Part shown: positions 45,820-56,824 of the stretch, one piece after another
How the letters are laid out: every line of letters starts with the position of its first letter
Numbering within the stretch: position 1 is the first letter of the stretch
Assembly (NCBI GenBank): GCA_013399305.1
Contig: VXAI01000035.1
Coordinates: 877,015-941,014, forward strand
Source of the DNA: Rostratula benghalensis
Taxonomy: Eukaryota; Chordata; Aves; Charadriiformes; Rostratulidae
Direction of reading: 5' to 3'
DNA length: 64,000 bases
Made by a program: the position numbers and the translations under genes
Notes under the pieces: generated by a model
Seen by the model: the letters and a program-made list of their open reading frames with translations, nothing else
The model's database searches: none
Told to the model about the DNA's origin: nothing

Positions 45820-48800
45820 TCACTCAATGCTTTTGAGCACTTCTCACTTCCTGAGAATTTAGGTGGGGAATAAAGAGAATAGGGTTGGGTTTTTTTGGGA
45901 AGGCACTGCTCAGGACACATAATGAAAATGTGTTGACATCTCTCAGTGATTACTTTCAAGCAACTGTCATTAAAATTCCATATTCTGGTTCTTTGAAGCT
46001 GTTTCAGCATTGTGAGGATTGAAAATGTAACCTTTTTCAGTTTAAAAAACCCAAATGTAATACCTTTAAAAATGTGTTTGTTTTTATTATTTTTTGTATA
46101 AATGTGCAAAAATGAGCACACGGGAAGCCCTAGCTGTCTTGTGTAGCTGATTGAAATGATGGATTCTTTTACATAAATTCTTATTGCATGCAGTTGCATG
46201 AACAAATGGAAAAGTCGAGTTTAGGACCCCTTGAAAAGAATCTCTTTCTGTTAGACACGTGTATCATGTAGATATATGCTTGTCTTACGCAGTGTATAAT
46301 TTTTCACTGGCTCATTCAGAGGTAATTTTGGGAGGTGAAATGCTCTGTGTGAATATGGTACTTCAAAATGTAGAATGCTTCCATGAGAAAATACAGGATT
46401 AGTCTGCAAATTATCTCTTCAAAGGCCCTATTACAGATCTGAACTCTCAGATGGCTTCGCTAGTCTTTGCTATTGCTTTAGAGGGACAGAGAGTGTTAAC
46501 ATCATTTACATGAATTGTCACAAAATAATTTTTGTGGTTGATCCTGCCTGACACGATGCTTCACAACGTGATGGAAAATTCATAAATGTTTTCTTCCATT
46601 TGATGCTCAAGAAGCACTTTAAAAGCGTTCATTTCCCTAAGAATTATTTTCTCTCTTTATATCCAATCCATAGATTATAGTCAAGTGTTCATTTTTATGG
46701 TATTTACAAGAATTCAGTTGTGCCAGCTTGCTCATAACACCCCTCCCTCTCCCTCCACTCCCTGCCCAGATATATCCTTGCAGTGTTGAGGAACAAAGAG
46801 AGTTGAGATTCTGAGCCACGATGCATTTTCCTGTAGGAAATTTTTGAGAGGCTCTTTGTGGTCAAAGATTCTAAGGTTATGTCCGTTACATTAAACACAA
46901 GGCTGATGGTTAATATGTTTTTCAGCTTTCTAATATTTTAATTGAGGATGAAGTCCCTGGTCTGGTAGTCTTCATGTCTCTCTGTGCTCAACCCACAGAT
47001 GCCTAGTGGTAGTCCTCGCTCGAACTACCCATTCCCTTAGTGGTGAAGTATCCCAGTTTCCTCTTCACATGTACTGGGAGTTTGTCAATGATAGCCTGCC
47101 TTGGGCATTGAACTCCTGGAAGAAGCTGAGATTAATGGGGAGATCTCTCTAACCAATTCATCAAACTGTGTTGTCTGTTTGGGCTAAATCACAAAAGATT
47201 GAGTTGTCCCTCAAAGCATTAGCTACAGGGTTTGAAGTCTGATTGAGGAAAAACTATCCCGTTGGATCCTGAGGCTTTAGATTTAACTGGAGGGGTACTG
47301 GGTGGAATGAAACCTGTTCAGGGGTTGTAGCCAAAATCTGATGGCAGCCATCTATTCACCCAAGTCTAGATGAAACACAGACTGACAGTGTGCCCGTGTG
47401 TGTGTTGTGTCTAAACTGAAATGTCATCTCATGTTTCCTGCTAAGTATCTCATGGTACTAGTCATGCTTCAGGATTCACATGGAATTGCGTCAAGAGTTT
47501 CCTGCAGTGAGTGGCTTGACTTTCCTAATTGATCAAGTATAATCCATAATAACCATAAATAAGTATTTGGAAAATAGTTCCCTCTCTGAGACCAGCCATA
47601 ATTCCCAAGGTGTGAGGTCAGCCTTGCTTTTCCTGCTAGAAAATTCCTCTGTGGTTGTCTTGTTTCTTCCTAAAATGGAATTAGGGTTTTACTGTTAGCC
47701 TTTAGGACGGATACTCTCTGCTCAACTGTTTTATGCTTTGGCTGGCCGTTTTGATCTACCATCACTAAGTGAGACTTTTTAGAATTTTACAGCTCACTTA
47801 GTATTGCATGGCAGAGTATGTGAAAAAGGGAACACGTGTGAGGTGTTGGTGCCATAATCCTGAATCCAAGCCTGACCAATCCTGTGTTCTGAATTAAGCT
47901 GATTAGGAACCCCAAGCATCTGTTGGCCCACCTGAAATTAGGAGAAATCATCCTTGTTTTGTTGCCTTGGTTGAGGTGACCTGGTCTCATGTGGTGTGTT
48001 CCCTTTTATGAGGGATATAGTAGTGACTGTGGAGGTGGATGGAAGGTCACCTGGCTACAAAAGAGATGGGTAGGATTCAGAGTCTTCTTTCATGAAGCAC
48101 CTACAGGTGCTTTAGCTGGTAGCTTTACTTGGTCAGGTAACACCTTGGTTTTAGTCTGTTGTTTTGTGGCTTGGCCTTTGTGTTCCCCCTAAATGAAGTG
48201 TATGGTTTGGGAAGCACCAGGGTCCAGTTATTCACCTCATGGTCCTTTCTGGGGAGGCTGTAGAAAAGGTTGTGGTGTCTCCGAGGAGCACAAGCATGGC
48301 ACACATCATCAGGCTGTAGGAGTGTGGAGATGGCACACTGATGGTGTTACGCTCTCCCCTCTTGGTGCCTGTGACCAGGTGTTGAGACTGATGTTTCACA
48401 GAATTTCAGTGGCTTTTCACAAGTTCCTCATAATTTATTGGCCTGTGCACCCACAGTGGGCGGATCTTTTTGAACCTCAATTTGTTTACTGAGATTAATG
48501 GTTTAAATGGTGCCTCCACAGTACATTAACTATCTAAACTGGTTTAAGAATTCAAAGGCATCAGAGCCTTTGGTTACCACCGTAGAGCACAGCAGGAAGG
48601 TTTTCCTAAATATTGGAATTGTACTTGAGACGCACCAGAAAAGGAGTTCATCATCTGAGTTATTACAAAAGAAATAATGTAGCTGGCAGGAAAACCTTCA
48701 CAAGACCTGAGCAGTGCCCCCTGTTTTCAGGTGTAGGTCAGGAATGTCTTACTCTGTCAAATACTGAGGCTGCTTAGTTCTGTTTACAGTGATAGGTCAC

Positions 48801-50070
48801 CTCTTTGGACAAAAGCAGTGGAAGCAAACTGTGTGTTTGAGAGCAAGAGGGGGGATGCAGTGAGCGTGAGGAGAGCACCGCTGGTGGCCTCAGCTCAGGA
48901 GCCTGTTTGGTTCCTGGCAGTTTTCAGCTGGTGCCTTGGCTACAGCTGCCATGTTCTGGATCTGCTCCTGCTTTTCTGGTGTGAATTTCTAATAAAGAGT
49001 GGATTATTTTTTAATCTGGATTAAAAATCTGGTAAAAAGTGAAAAAAGAGTAGATATAAAAGTGGGAAGGAATCCATAGGAAGTAGAAAAAGATTTCCCT
49101 TTCTGTGCTGGGAGCAGTGTTGTGACAAACTGGTTCAGAGATCCAGGAGTTAGAAGAAGCCCAGCTAAAAAAGTAAAGCTGTAAAACAAAAAATTGGTTC
49201 ATTTTACCTCAAACCAGGACAGATGTAGTGACCTTTTCAGAAAACCCTGGGCTCCCCTGGACATGCCTCCCTGTCACTGCCACTTTAATCAGTTGCAGAT
49301 AATTCACAGCTGGTAGTTTTGGCCAGGTTGGTTGTGATTACTTTTCAAACTTAACTGTGGTCAGACTTTCTTTTCAGAAATAAGGAATAGCTGTTGTGTC
49401 TGTGTTCTTGCTTTGGTTGTGTTTCTAATTTACAGAAAGATGCCTCCAGCTCAGGGTAGGCACGCTTTAAAATGTGTATTTAGGAATTTAAAATTACAAA
49501 CACTTTTTTGTTTGGGTTTGGTGGTTTTTATATTTTTTTTTTCCCCAAAATAAGCCCTGTAACATTTTAATCCTTCGACTCACCCACAAATAAGACAGTT
49601 CCAGTGAGAGAGTCTTTTTTATGGGATTCATTTTGGAAGCTATTCAGGGAAATTACTGTAGGCTTTTTGAGCAAATTAGTAAGAGTGTGGAAGGACCACA
49701 AAAAAGCTTTTTCCCTTAAGATTTGTAGGATCTTATGAAGGGAAGAAAAAAAACCCCATGGTAATTAAAGAAATTTTTATAATGACATAAAATTATGCAA
49801 GCTCTGGTTTTGAACTTGGGTAAATTCTTAGCTATTTCTGCTAGCAAAAGTTTTATTTTAAATCAAGGCTCCTAGAAAGGAAAGGAAATTACTTAATCAC
49901 TGCTTCAAGTGTGTGTATATACGTGGGGGCGTGTGTATCCCCTTTGCAAGATGTTAAAGAGTTGGAATTTAGGATGTTGTTAAAACAATATACGCACAAC
50001 TCAGGTGTGAAATGATCAAGGCAACTTATCTGTTGGATTGTGGGATCTTCAGGAGTTCAGCTGGTGATGA
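45820..50070. other. Non-coding stretch
   Basis: No gene or repeat family is recognised. ORFs are 100 codons or shorter and featureless. Short T-rich patches occur (for example 49530-49543). Confidence 0.5.
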
Positions 50071-50072
50071 GT

Positions 50073-50140
50073 ATAATATATAATATCACATAATATCATA
50101 TAATATCACATAATATCATATAATATCATATAATATCATA
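50073..50140. repeat. Decamer tandem repeat (TAATATCAYA)n
   Basis: Six perfect-register 10-base units, TAATATCACA or TAATATCATA (50081-50140), plus a partial leading unit. Variants alternate (ca, ta, ca, ta, ta, ta), so units were probably copied as dimers. It abuts the 5' truncation point of the CR1 at 50147. Confidence 0.95.
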
Positions 50141-50146
50141 GTACAT

Positions 50147-50612
50147 GGACCTGATGGAGTGAGTCCAGAGGAGGGCCAGGAAAATAATCAGGGGGTTGAA
50201 GTACCTGTGCAATGAGGACAGGCTGAGGGACCTGGGGTTGCTCAGCCTGGAGAAGAGGAGGCTCCAGGGAGACCTAAGAGCAGCCTTCCAGTACCTGAAG
50301 GGGGCTACAGGAAGGCTGGGGAGGGTCTGTTTACAAAGGCTGCAGTGACAGGACGAGGGGCAATGGCTTCAAGCTGGAGAAGAGCAGATTTGGGTTGGAT
50401 ATTAGGAATAAGTTCTTTACTCTGAGGGTGGTGGAACACTGGAGCAGGTTGCCCGGGGAGGTGGTTGAGGCCTCTTCCCTGGAGATATTCAAGGGGAGGC
50501 TCAAGGAGGCCCTGGGCAACCTGGTCTGGTTGGGGGTGTCCCTGCTGACTGCGGGGAGGTTGGACTGGATGACCTTTGGAGGTCCCTTCTGGTCCATTCT
50601 ATGATAATAGCT
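50147..50612 (+). mobile_element. CR1 LINE 3' fragment, about 465 bp (fourth 3'-end type)
   Basis: Plus-oriented. It runs from 'GTGAGTCCAGAGGAGGGCC' through 'GCTGAGGGACCTGGGGTTGC', 'TGGTGGAACACTGGAGCAGG' and 'CTCAAGGAGGCCCTGGGCAA' to 'GGTTGGACTGGATGACC' and 'TCCATTCTATGATAA'. The plus frame 50395-50604 reads '[20 protein letters not shown]', the ORF2 C-terminus. It differs from the other types by 'CTGACTGCGGGGAGGTTGGA' and the 'TTTGGAGGTCCC' end. 5'-truncated. Confidence 0.95.
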
Positions 50613-51860
50613 GAGTTCACCTGAAGTGTTTATCCTGGAGAAAAAACAGTGAATCAAATTTCTGAGTCTTTCACAGGAACTTTTCAATTATTTCATTTGT
50701 GGAGGGGCATTATTTGTTGCTGGAATTAGGTTAATATTTTGTGGGTATGCTGCATGGAACTCTAGGCACGAGGAACCCAGGAAAGCATTCATGGACCTCT
50801 CCTGTGAACAAAATTAATGTCATTGACTCTTGATAACTTAGTTTATGAAGGGGGGGAAAAAAAATCTGGTTCTTGTAAAGGTGTGACATGTGGAGAGCGT
50901 GAAGCTGAAATGCAGCAGGAGGAGTAGGAGAAGAGCAGGTGCAGCTCTGGAGGATCCCAGCAGTGTCCCGCGAAACTTTACGCTATGTGGCAAGTCACTT
51001 GGAAACCTGCCTCATCTATGCATGGGGCTAATTGACTTACACACCACTTGGTCTGGAGTGCTCGTCTGTATTTAAGGTACTCTTCCTATTCCCTCTAACC
51101 TCTTGACTAATTCGGAATGTCCAGGGGAGGTGAGTCTTCCAAACAGAAAGAGATGGATGTGGCAGTTTGCTAGCGGTGGGGACCGTGTTTCCCTAGCAAC
51201 AGCATCCCTAGGGAAGCTCGCAGAAAAGCTTGGACCCTCAGTCCTGTTTCTGAGTTCAGAAAGTCTGGGGTTGGGCTGTGCTGTTTGTCTGGTTTGGTGT
51301 TAAAGGCGAGATGTTGAAACGAGAAAGCTACAATTTCATTTATACGGGGCTGAAATCACATCTGGCTAAAGCTGAAGCTGCTGCCCAAGGATTCCTTTGA
51401 GCGTACCAGGCATCGTGGACCTTGAGGTCAGAGAACAGCCACATTGAAGCTCCCCAAAGTGATTTTCTGAGGCTTTGGTGTGCTTTCACGATGCTGTGTG
51501 CATATCTTGCATAATCTGCAATACAATAAACCTAAGGCCATTTTACTGTAAATACTTTTGAAACATCTAATTGCCGATTAACTTCATCAAGCTGCATTGA
51601 CAGCTCAGCTGAGATCATGTGGGGAGGAAAAAAGCGTGTGTGAGCGCTGGGAACTGCCAGGGCTGGGAAACCTTTTCTGTTTCCAGTGACATTTTCAAAG
51701 CTGTGTTTGCAGATGCTGGTCTGACTGCCCGGCAGCGCTCTGCAAATCCAGTGCATCCTGCACACGGGAAGCCAAGCCCTTGTGCAGGAGGGGCAGCAGC
51801 CCCACTGTGTCTTTTCTTCTGGCTTCTGAGATCTCTTCAGCCGTTCCTGTGTTTTGGGAT
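50613..51860. other. Non-coding stretch with a conserved-looking patch
   Basis: No gene is recognised. 51480-51630 (TATCTTGCATAATCTGC, TAATTGCCGATTAAC) has homeodomain/POU-type words and may be conserved. The 103- and 124-codon frames on opposite strands at 51532-51930 are mutual shadows. Confidence 0.35.
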
Positions 51861-51861
51861 G

Positions 51862-51926
51862 GAGAATCATGAAATTGTTTGGGTTGGAAGGGGCCTTAAA
51901 GATCATTTAATTCCAACCTCCTTGCT
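51862..51926 (-). mobile_element. CR1 3' tail only
   Basis: 'GAGAATCATGAAATTGTTTG', 'GGTTGGAAGGGGCCTTAAAG' and 'ATCATTTAATTCCAACCTCC'. About 65 bases of the 3' end in minus orientation. Confidence 0.9.
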
Positions 51927-51929
51927 GTA

Positions 51930-53330
51930 ACAGCGTGGGTCAGAAGGATAAAAGATTCGAAAATGTGGGGTTTTAAATTTTTTTTTTTCCCCCCATAATA
52001 TCCACATTGAGGATGAGCAGGTTCTCAGGTGGTCTGGCCAGGCCAGGCACTGTCCACCTCCATCTTCCTCGGCGTAGATGTATTTGTTGTCAGTGGTTTT
52101 AGTGCTGGTATCATTTGAGTAGACACACAGGTTAGGTGGTAGGGAAAGTCAAGGGAGTTGTGGGAGAAACCCTCTGCTCCTTAGCTCATCCTTCTCCTTC
52201 GGTGTGCCACAACCAGTGTTCTCTTAAGTTTCACAAACTCCATGCTTGAACTCCTTCCCATTTGTGGGTGCCACACACACCTGCATGTGAGAGCGCGGTT
52301 TCTCCTCTCCACCTCCTGTCTCTTGCCTCCCATGGTGCTTTTGCTGGGTGGGGATAGCACATCAGCCTATTTTAAAACAACAACAAAACAATAAAGCCCC
52401 AAACAAAAACCCTCCACCTTGAATCACTGAATTTGTCACAATAATTAAGTATGGTAGCTCCTATTTTGGATGCATTTCACCTGCTAAGAGATGCTGCAGT
52501 CAGCACCATATGGTAGCCTTTTTTTTTTTTTCCTTTTTAACAGACTTACAGCAGCAATTTGTTTCACCCGTGAGCCAGCACCACAGCGTGCATTGCTTAA
52601 CAGAAACAACATAAGACTGGTGAGCTTTTCATTTTACATTTTCAAGGAGAGTTTAGGTGAGCTTTAGAGTCTGATTTCTGGCACTTTCCTATTTGCATTG
52701 TAACTCTTTGAGGTATAAAAGGGAGAGGCTGAAGGACAGAAGGGCTTGAGTGGGTTTTTTTTGACCGCACATTCCTCAGTACTTCAGTCTTAAGGTTTCC
52801 CAATACCAGGCTGATTGTTACCTGCTTTTTTAGGTTTATCCCCAAGCGTCCTTCATTGTGTCACTCTGAGATTGTGGAAAGAAGGTGGTTGAGATACGGA
52901 AAATAGCATTTTATTTGATGAGTGGACTGAAAGTGCAGGTTGAGTTGAGGGTCGGTCTGTGCTGTAAAACAGGACCCCGTGCAGGATCCCTGACCTTCTT
53001 CCAAAACACAGAGCAGTGTTACAGCACCATGATGCTGGCCTAAGGGCCTTCTCCCTAACAGTATCGAGATGATGTGTCAGTGCTACTTTGAACTAATATA
53101 ACTAATATCTTTCATCTAGGTAGGGTGGGTTTTTTTATTTTTATTCTGGGTTTTTCTGTTAAATTACTAAGTTTTGACTGGCTGGGTGCACTGTGCCTCG
53201 TAAGCTGAAATGCCTAATGCAAAGCCACGGTTAGTTCAGGATCCCCTTACCTTATAGCTTGCTTTTGTGGCTGCCAGACCAACTATGAATTTCTGTACAT
53301 TCTTAGGCTTTCTTAGAACTTGGGCAGGCC
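51930..53330. other. Non-coding stretch
   Basis: No gene is recognised. T-rich tracts lie at about 51976-51990 and 52519-52531. The latter forms part of the candidate acceptor described at 52544. Confidence 0.45.
52544..52619 (+). other. Candidate 76-nt exon (weak)
   Basis: A long polypyrimidine tract ending TTTTTAACAG (52543) and a donor AGACTG|GTGAGC (52620) enclose 76 bases. One of three frames is open. No recognisable peptide. It could be a cassette or UTR exon of a gene whose first exon is in the CpG island 22 kb away, or chance. Confidence 0.15.
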
Positions 53331-53334
53331 CGGA

Positions 53335-53450
53335 ATGATGACCCAGTAGCACAGGGAGTTAACTGGCAATGCAAGAGTCTCATGTTTAATTCCCCTTCCA
53401 TTATGGACTCTGTCTAACTCCAGGTAAATAGTTTAGGTTAGGGAAGCAGT
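53335..53450 (+). repeat. tRNA-derived SINE relic, MIR-like
   Basis: An A-box-like 'GTAGCACAGGGAGTTAA' (from 53346) and a B-box-like 'ATGTTTAATTCCCC' (from 53382) are spaced as in tRNA-derived promoters. The sequence then reads 'ACTCTGTCTAACTCCAGGTA' and 'AATAGTTTAGGTT', which parallels the MIR body 'AGCTGTGTGACCTTGGGCAA' and 'GTTACTTAACCT'. Divergence is high, consistent with an amniote-old CORE-SINE. No functional tRNA fold is expected. Confidence 0.5.
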
Positions 53451-55470
53451 GGGATTCCCTGCCTGGAAGGGCTATGAGAAGACACATACACACCACAGGG
53501 GGGTCTCCAATATTGTGGTAAGGGAGTATGTGTAAGAAGTAGAAAGCCCATTTCAGACCCTGTCACCTGCCCAGGTAAAAGTCAATTAGGGTCATGCTGA
53601 GTCCTCATTCAGATGCAGGAGCTGCAATCCTGGTGTCTTCCATCCTTCCTCCCCATCCCCTAATTGGTCCTGGGATTCTCACAGTTTGTGATGGTTGTCT
53701 AATTCTGGGTCAATGTCTCAGGTTACTTTTCCTGTATCAGATGGTGTTGATAACCCCGTTCTGGAAGTCATCCCCTGGGTGATAACCACTTCCTTGGCTT
53801 AATTAGGAATATCTGCTGAAAAATAAGATACATATCTGGGTGAAATGCAGGTTACAAAGGGTTGTAATTAAAGCTTGAGTAGCAGATTTTTTTACATCTT
53901 GTCCTATTGTGTTTCATTTCCCTTTCTTTAAAAGGTAAGAATACAACATTCCTAGAACATAGAGGTGTTCAGTTTGGAGCTCAAGATCACCTAAAGTGAA
54001 ATGAGTTTGAATGGTTGTGCATCTCAGCTTTGCTCCTGTTTTGCATCCTTGTGTTCTTTAACCAGAATATGATGTACTTTTAATTTCACAAAGCTTTAGA
54101 AACAATGGGGAGGTCTGAGTGGATTTTCTTTTTAAATTAATGGACTTCTTTAGGAATAAGATGTGACTTTTTGTGTTGACGACTAAATGCTGTTAAAGCA
54201 GTACCCAGTGGTGCTGCAGCTACAGCTAATGCTCTGTCAGTGTTTCCTTTAGACTTGTTTTAGACAAGGCTGGACTCGAGACTGGAATACAAATTGTCAG
54301 CTTTACAGCTAATTGCATTTTCTTGGAAAAAATTGAGCTATTTGACTGGGATAAGGGATCCCGTTTGTACATCGTGCTGTGATTTTTCTCAACTTTGGAA
54401 GCCGAAAAAATGCAATAGTTGCCATAATCTTTCCTCCCTTCTTGCCAAAGTTCCATGCACGCTGGTGGCCTTGGAGAAGGCAATGTCTCACCATCTCCCT
54501 GTGAGAGGATCAGGCAGCAGCAGGAGGGATTGTCCTCCGCAATGGAGGACTTTTCAGTCCCAAACACAAACTTCTGTTTCATTATGCACCAAGAGAGTTT
54601 TTAATCTGAATTTAAATAGGAGTGGGATAAAGAAACACACCTTGTAATGGTATTCTCCAACATTATGTGCAGAAAGGTGAACACAGGGAGGGTAGTCCCG
54701 TGCCCAAAACCTTATTTGTTTTTCACAGTCTTTTAACTTCATGCATCCTTGGCACTTGCTAGTGCTCAGATTGGTTTACTTTGCAAATGTAAATGAACTT
54801 GCTAATCTTCTCATTTTAGCAGTGGTGTATAGAAATACTGATTAAAAGTGTCACCTCGTGATTTTAAGCTGTGCAGAATAAGCAGAAAAAGTAGATGTAC
54901 TTAGAAAGAAGTACATCTTCATCGCAGCAAAAATGGTCCTGCTAATGTTCCTTGCCTGAAAGGGGTGTGTTTAGCTGGTTTTGGAAACGGTTGGCAATTT
55001 GCACTCCTTTTTGGAAGCACCAATAAACTCTGGTTTCTTCAACCAGCCCCAAGTTTTATGTTGAAATTTCTTGTTTGAGGGAAATCTGGGGATGGTTCTG
55101 CACCTGCTTGGGAGTAAAATGCAATTAAAATATTTATGGTTCTTTTTTTAGTTGCTTTTTGTTTTTTGATTTATTTTTTTAAATGACAGTTTACAGTTCT
55201 GTATTCTTCCCTACTAGATCCTACAGGGATCCTAAATGTGTTGCTGTGGGCTTCATGAGTTGGGAGCTGGGCCACCTTGAGGCTACTGGATGATTGCCTT
55301 GTGCCAACCTGCTTTGAGGAGCTTTACCAAGGGCCCAGCACTTGGAAGCCTGGGCTCCTGAGGAAGCTTTATAGGCTCATCAACCTGGTGTCATTTGTCC
55401 AAACCATCTTTTTAGCAGAAATTTTCTATTCAGCTGTCATTAAGATTAAAGACCTGCTGATATCTGCTGA
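53451..55470. other. Non-coding stretch
   Basis: No gene is recognised. The two frames of about 118 codons on opposite strands at 54226-54647 overlap and lack motifs. A 10-bp perfect hairpin lies at 54893-54918. Confidence 0.5.
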
Positions 55471-55475
55471 TAGCC

Positions 55476-55641
55476 TAGAGAAGCTGTGGCTGCCCCATCC
55501 CTGGAGGGGTTCAAGGCCAGGCTGGATGGGGCTTTGAGCAACCTGGTCTGGTGGGAGGTGTCCCTGCCCATGGCAGGGGGGATGGAACTTGATGATCTTT
55601 AAGGTCTCTTCCAACTCTAACCATTCTATGATTATATGATA
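55476..55641 (+). mobile_element. CR1 3'-end fragment (young-looking)
   Basis: Plus-oriented, about 165 bp: 'GAGAAGCTGTGGCTGCCCCA', 'GGTTCAAGGCCAGGCTGG', 'GAGGTGTCCCTGCCCATGG' and 'CATTCTATGATTATATGATA' tail. Nearly the same length and sequence as the copy at 37328, with truncation within a few bases of the same point. Confidence 0.96.
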
Positions 55642-56043
55642 TTTGCAACAGAAAGGATGTCTCTTCTTCTTGCAGGTCCCAAAGTCAATATTTGTTTAGC
55701 AAATGCTTATATTCTAATTTGTTTTGCAATGCAAAATCCCTCAGTAATCCCAAAATTGCTCCCCAGACTACAAGTAAAGAACAGGATTTTATGTTGTAGG
55801 AGAACAATATCGTCAAGTGTCTTGTTTTTTTTTCTTTTTCAGTAGTGGGGAAGATATGTCTCCTGCAGGAGAGAGTTCAGAAAGCACTTGAGTGGTTGGG
55901 GACAGCCTTACTGGATTGCTTTTTGAAAATCAGAGAGATGCCAGTGGTAAAGAGAAAGGACTCACAGTTCATATGGATACTTCTTTCACTCTGCTCACTG
56001 GAGTAAATATATGCATAATACCAACTTTTTTTGGTTGTCTTGT

Positions 56044-56112
56044 TTTGTAAATGGATGGACTCAATGATCTCAAAGGGCCCCTTCCAACCATGAAGATTCT
56101 GTGATACTGTAA
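56044..56112 (+). mobile_element. CR1 3' tail only
   Basis: 'ATGGACTCAATGATCTCAAA', 'GGGCCCCTTCCAACCATGAA' and 'GATTCTGTGATACTGTAA'. Last 65 or so bases of a plus-oriented CR1. Confidence 0.85.
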
Positions 56113-56114
56113 TT

Positions 56115-56490
56115 AGCATCTATCTGAGTGCACCTGATGTATAAAGGAGGGACAAGATCAAAACATCACCTTGTCATTAACAAGAAAGACGGGTTGTGTA
56201 GTGACCTTAGTGTAGATTCATAAAATATTTTGTTATTCCTAAAATTCTTTAAGGAAAAATAAAGGGAAGGATTCAAGACCCAGAGCATTGAGCCCTTGCA
56301 CAAGAATAGAAAATGGAGAGAAAGGGGGGAAATATTTTCACTTCTTGAGTTTAGTGTTTTTCATTTAGAAAGAAAAAAGAAAAGATGAGAGGGAAGAATT
56401 GGTTAACATATGCCAGCACTAATATCGGATATGTTCTTTCATAGATGAAATTATCCCATAATTGAGACAAATTACTTGAAGCATTAAAAA
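56115..56490. other. Non-coding stretch
   Basis: AT-rich. A-rich patch near 56370-56385. Nothing recognised. Confidence 0.5.
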
Positions 56491-56494
56491 ATTC

Positions 56495-56820
56495 CCAGAA
56501 ATGCTGATGTGGAAAAGACCTTGGGAGGTAACTTAGTATGTCACCAGGCTCTTAGGCAAGATCAAGTGGTACCTGTCTCACCTCCAGAAAGTGACAGTCT
56601 GTCTAACCTCTTTTTAAACCTCAGGTATTGATTTCTCATCTTCCCCAGACAGCCTGTTCTGGGTCTTCACCACTCTTACAGTTAACAAGACTTTCATTTT
56701 TCTAATACCTCATTCTTTCTACTGCTTGTCCTCCTGTCAGTTGTGTGGAGAAGGACTGATGAATGTCCTCTTCTGTTACTGCCTCATTGAGCATTTTTGG
56801 ATGATGCTTAGCACCTCCTT
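56495..56820 (-). mobile_element. Old, diverged CR1 relic
   Basis: Minus-oriented and strongly diverged. 'GACAGTCTGTCTAACCTCTT', 'TTTAAACCTCAGGTATTGAT', 'CCAGACAGCCTGTTCTGGG', 'CTTTCATTTTTCTAATACC', 'TACTGCTTGTCCTCCTGTC' and 'GTGTGGAGAAGGACTGATG' follow the order of the CR1 3' region (AACCTG...TTTAAA, CCCTGGGCAACCTGTTCCAG, TTCCTAATATCC, GCTTGTCCT, GGAGAACAGA). An older subfamily than the other copies. Confidence 0.6.
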
Positions 56821-56824
56821 AAAT

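Noticed and set aside
53335..53450. Functional tRNA gene from A/B-box-like words
   Set aside because: No acceptor stem pairing or anticodon arm is visible and the boxes are degenerate. A SINE relic fits better.
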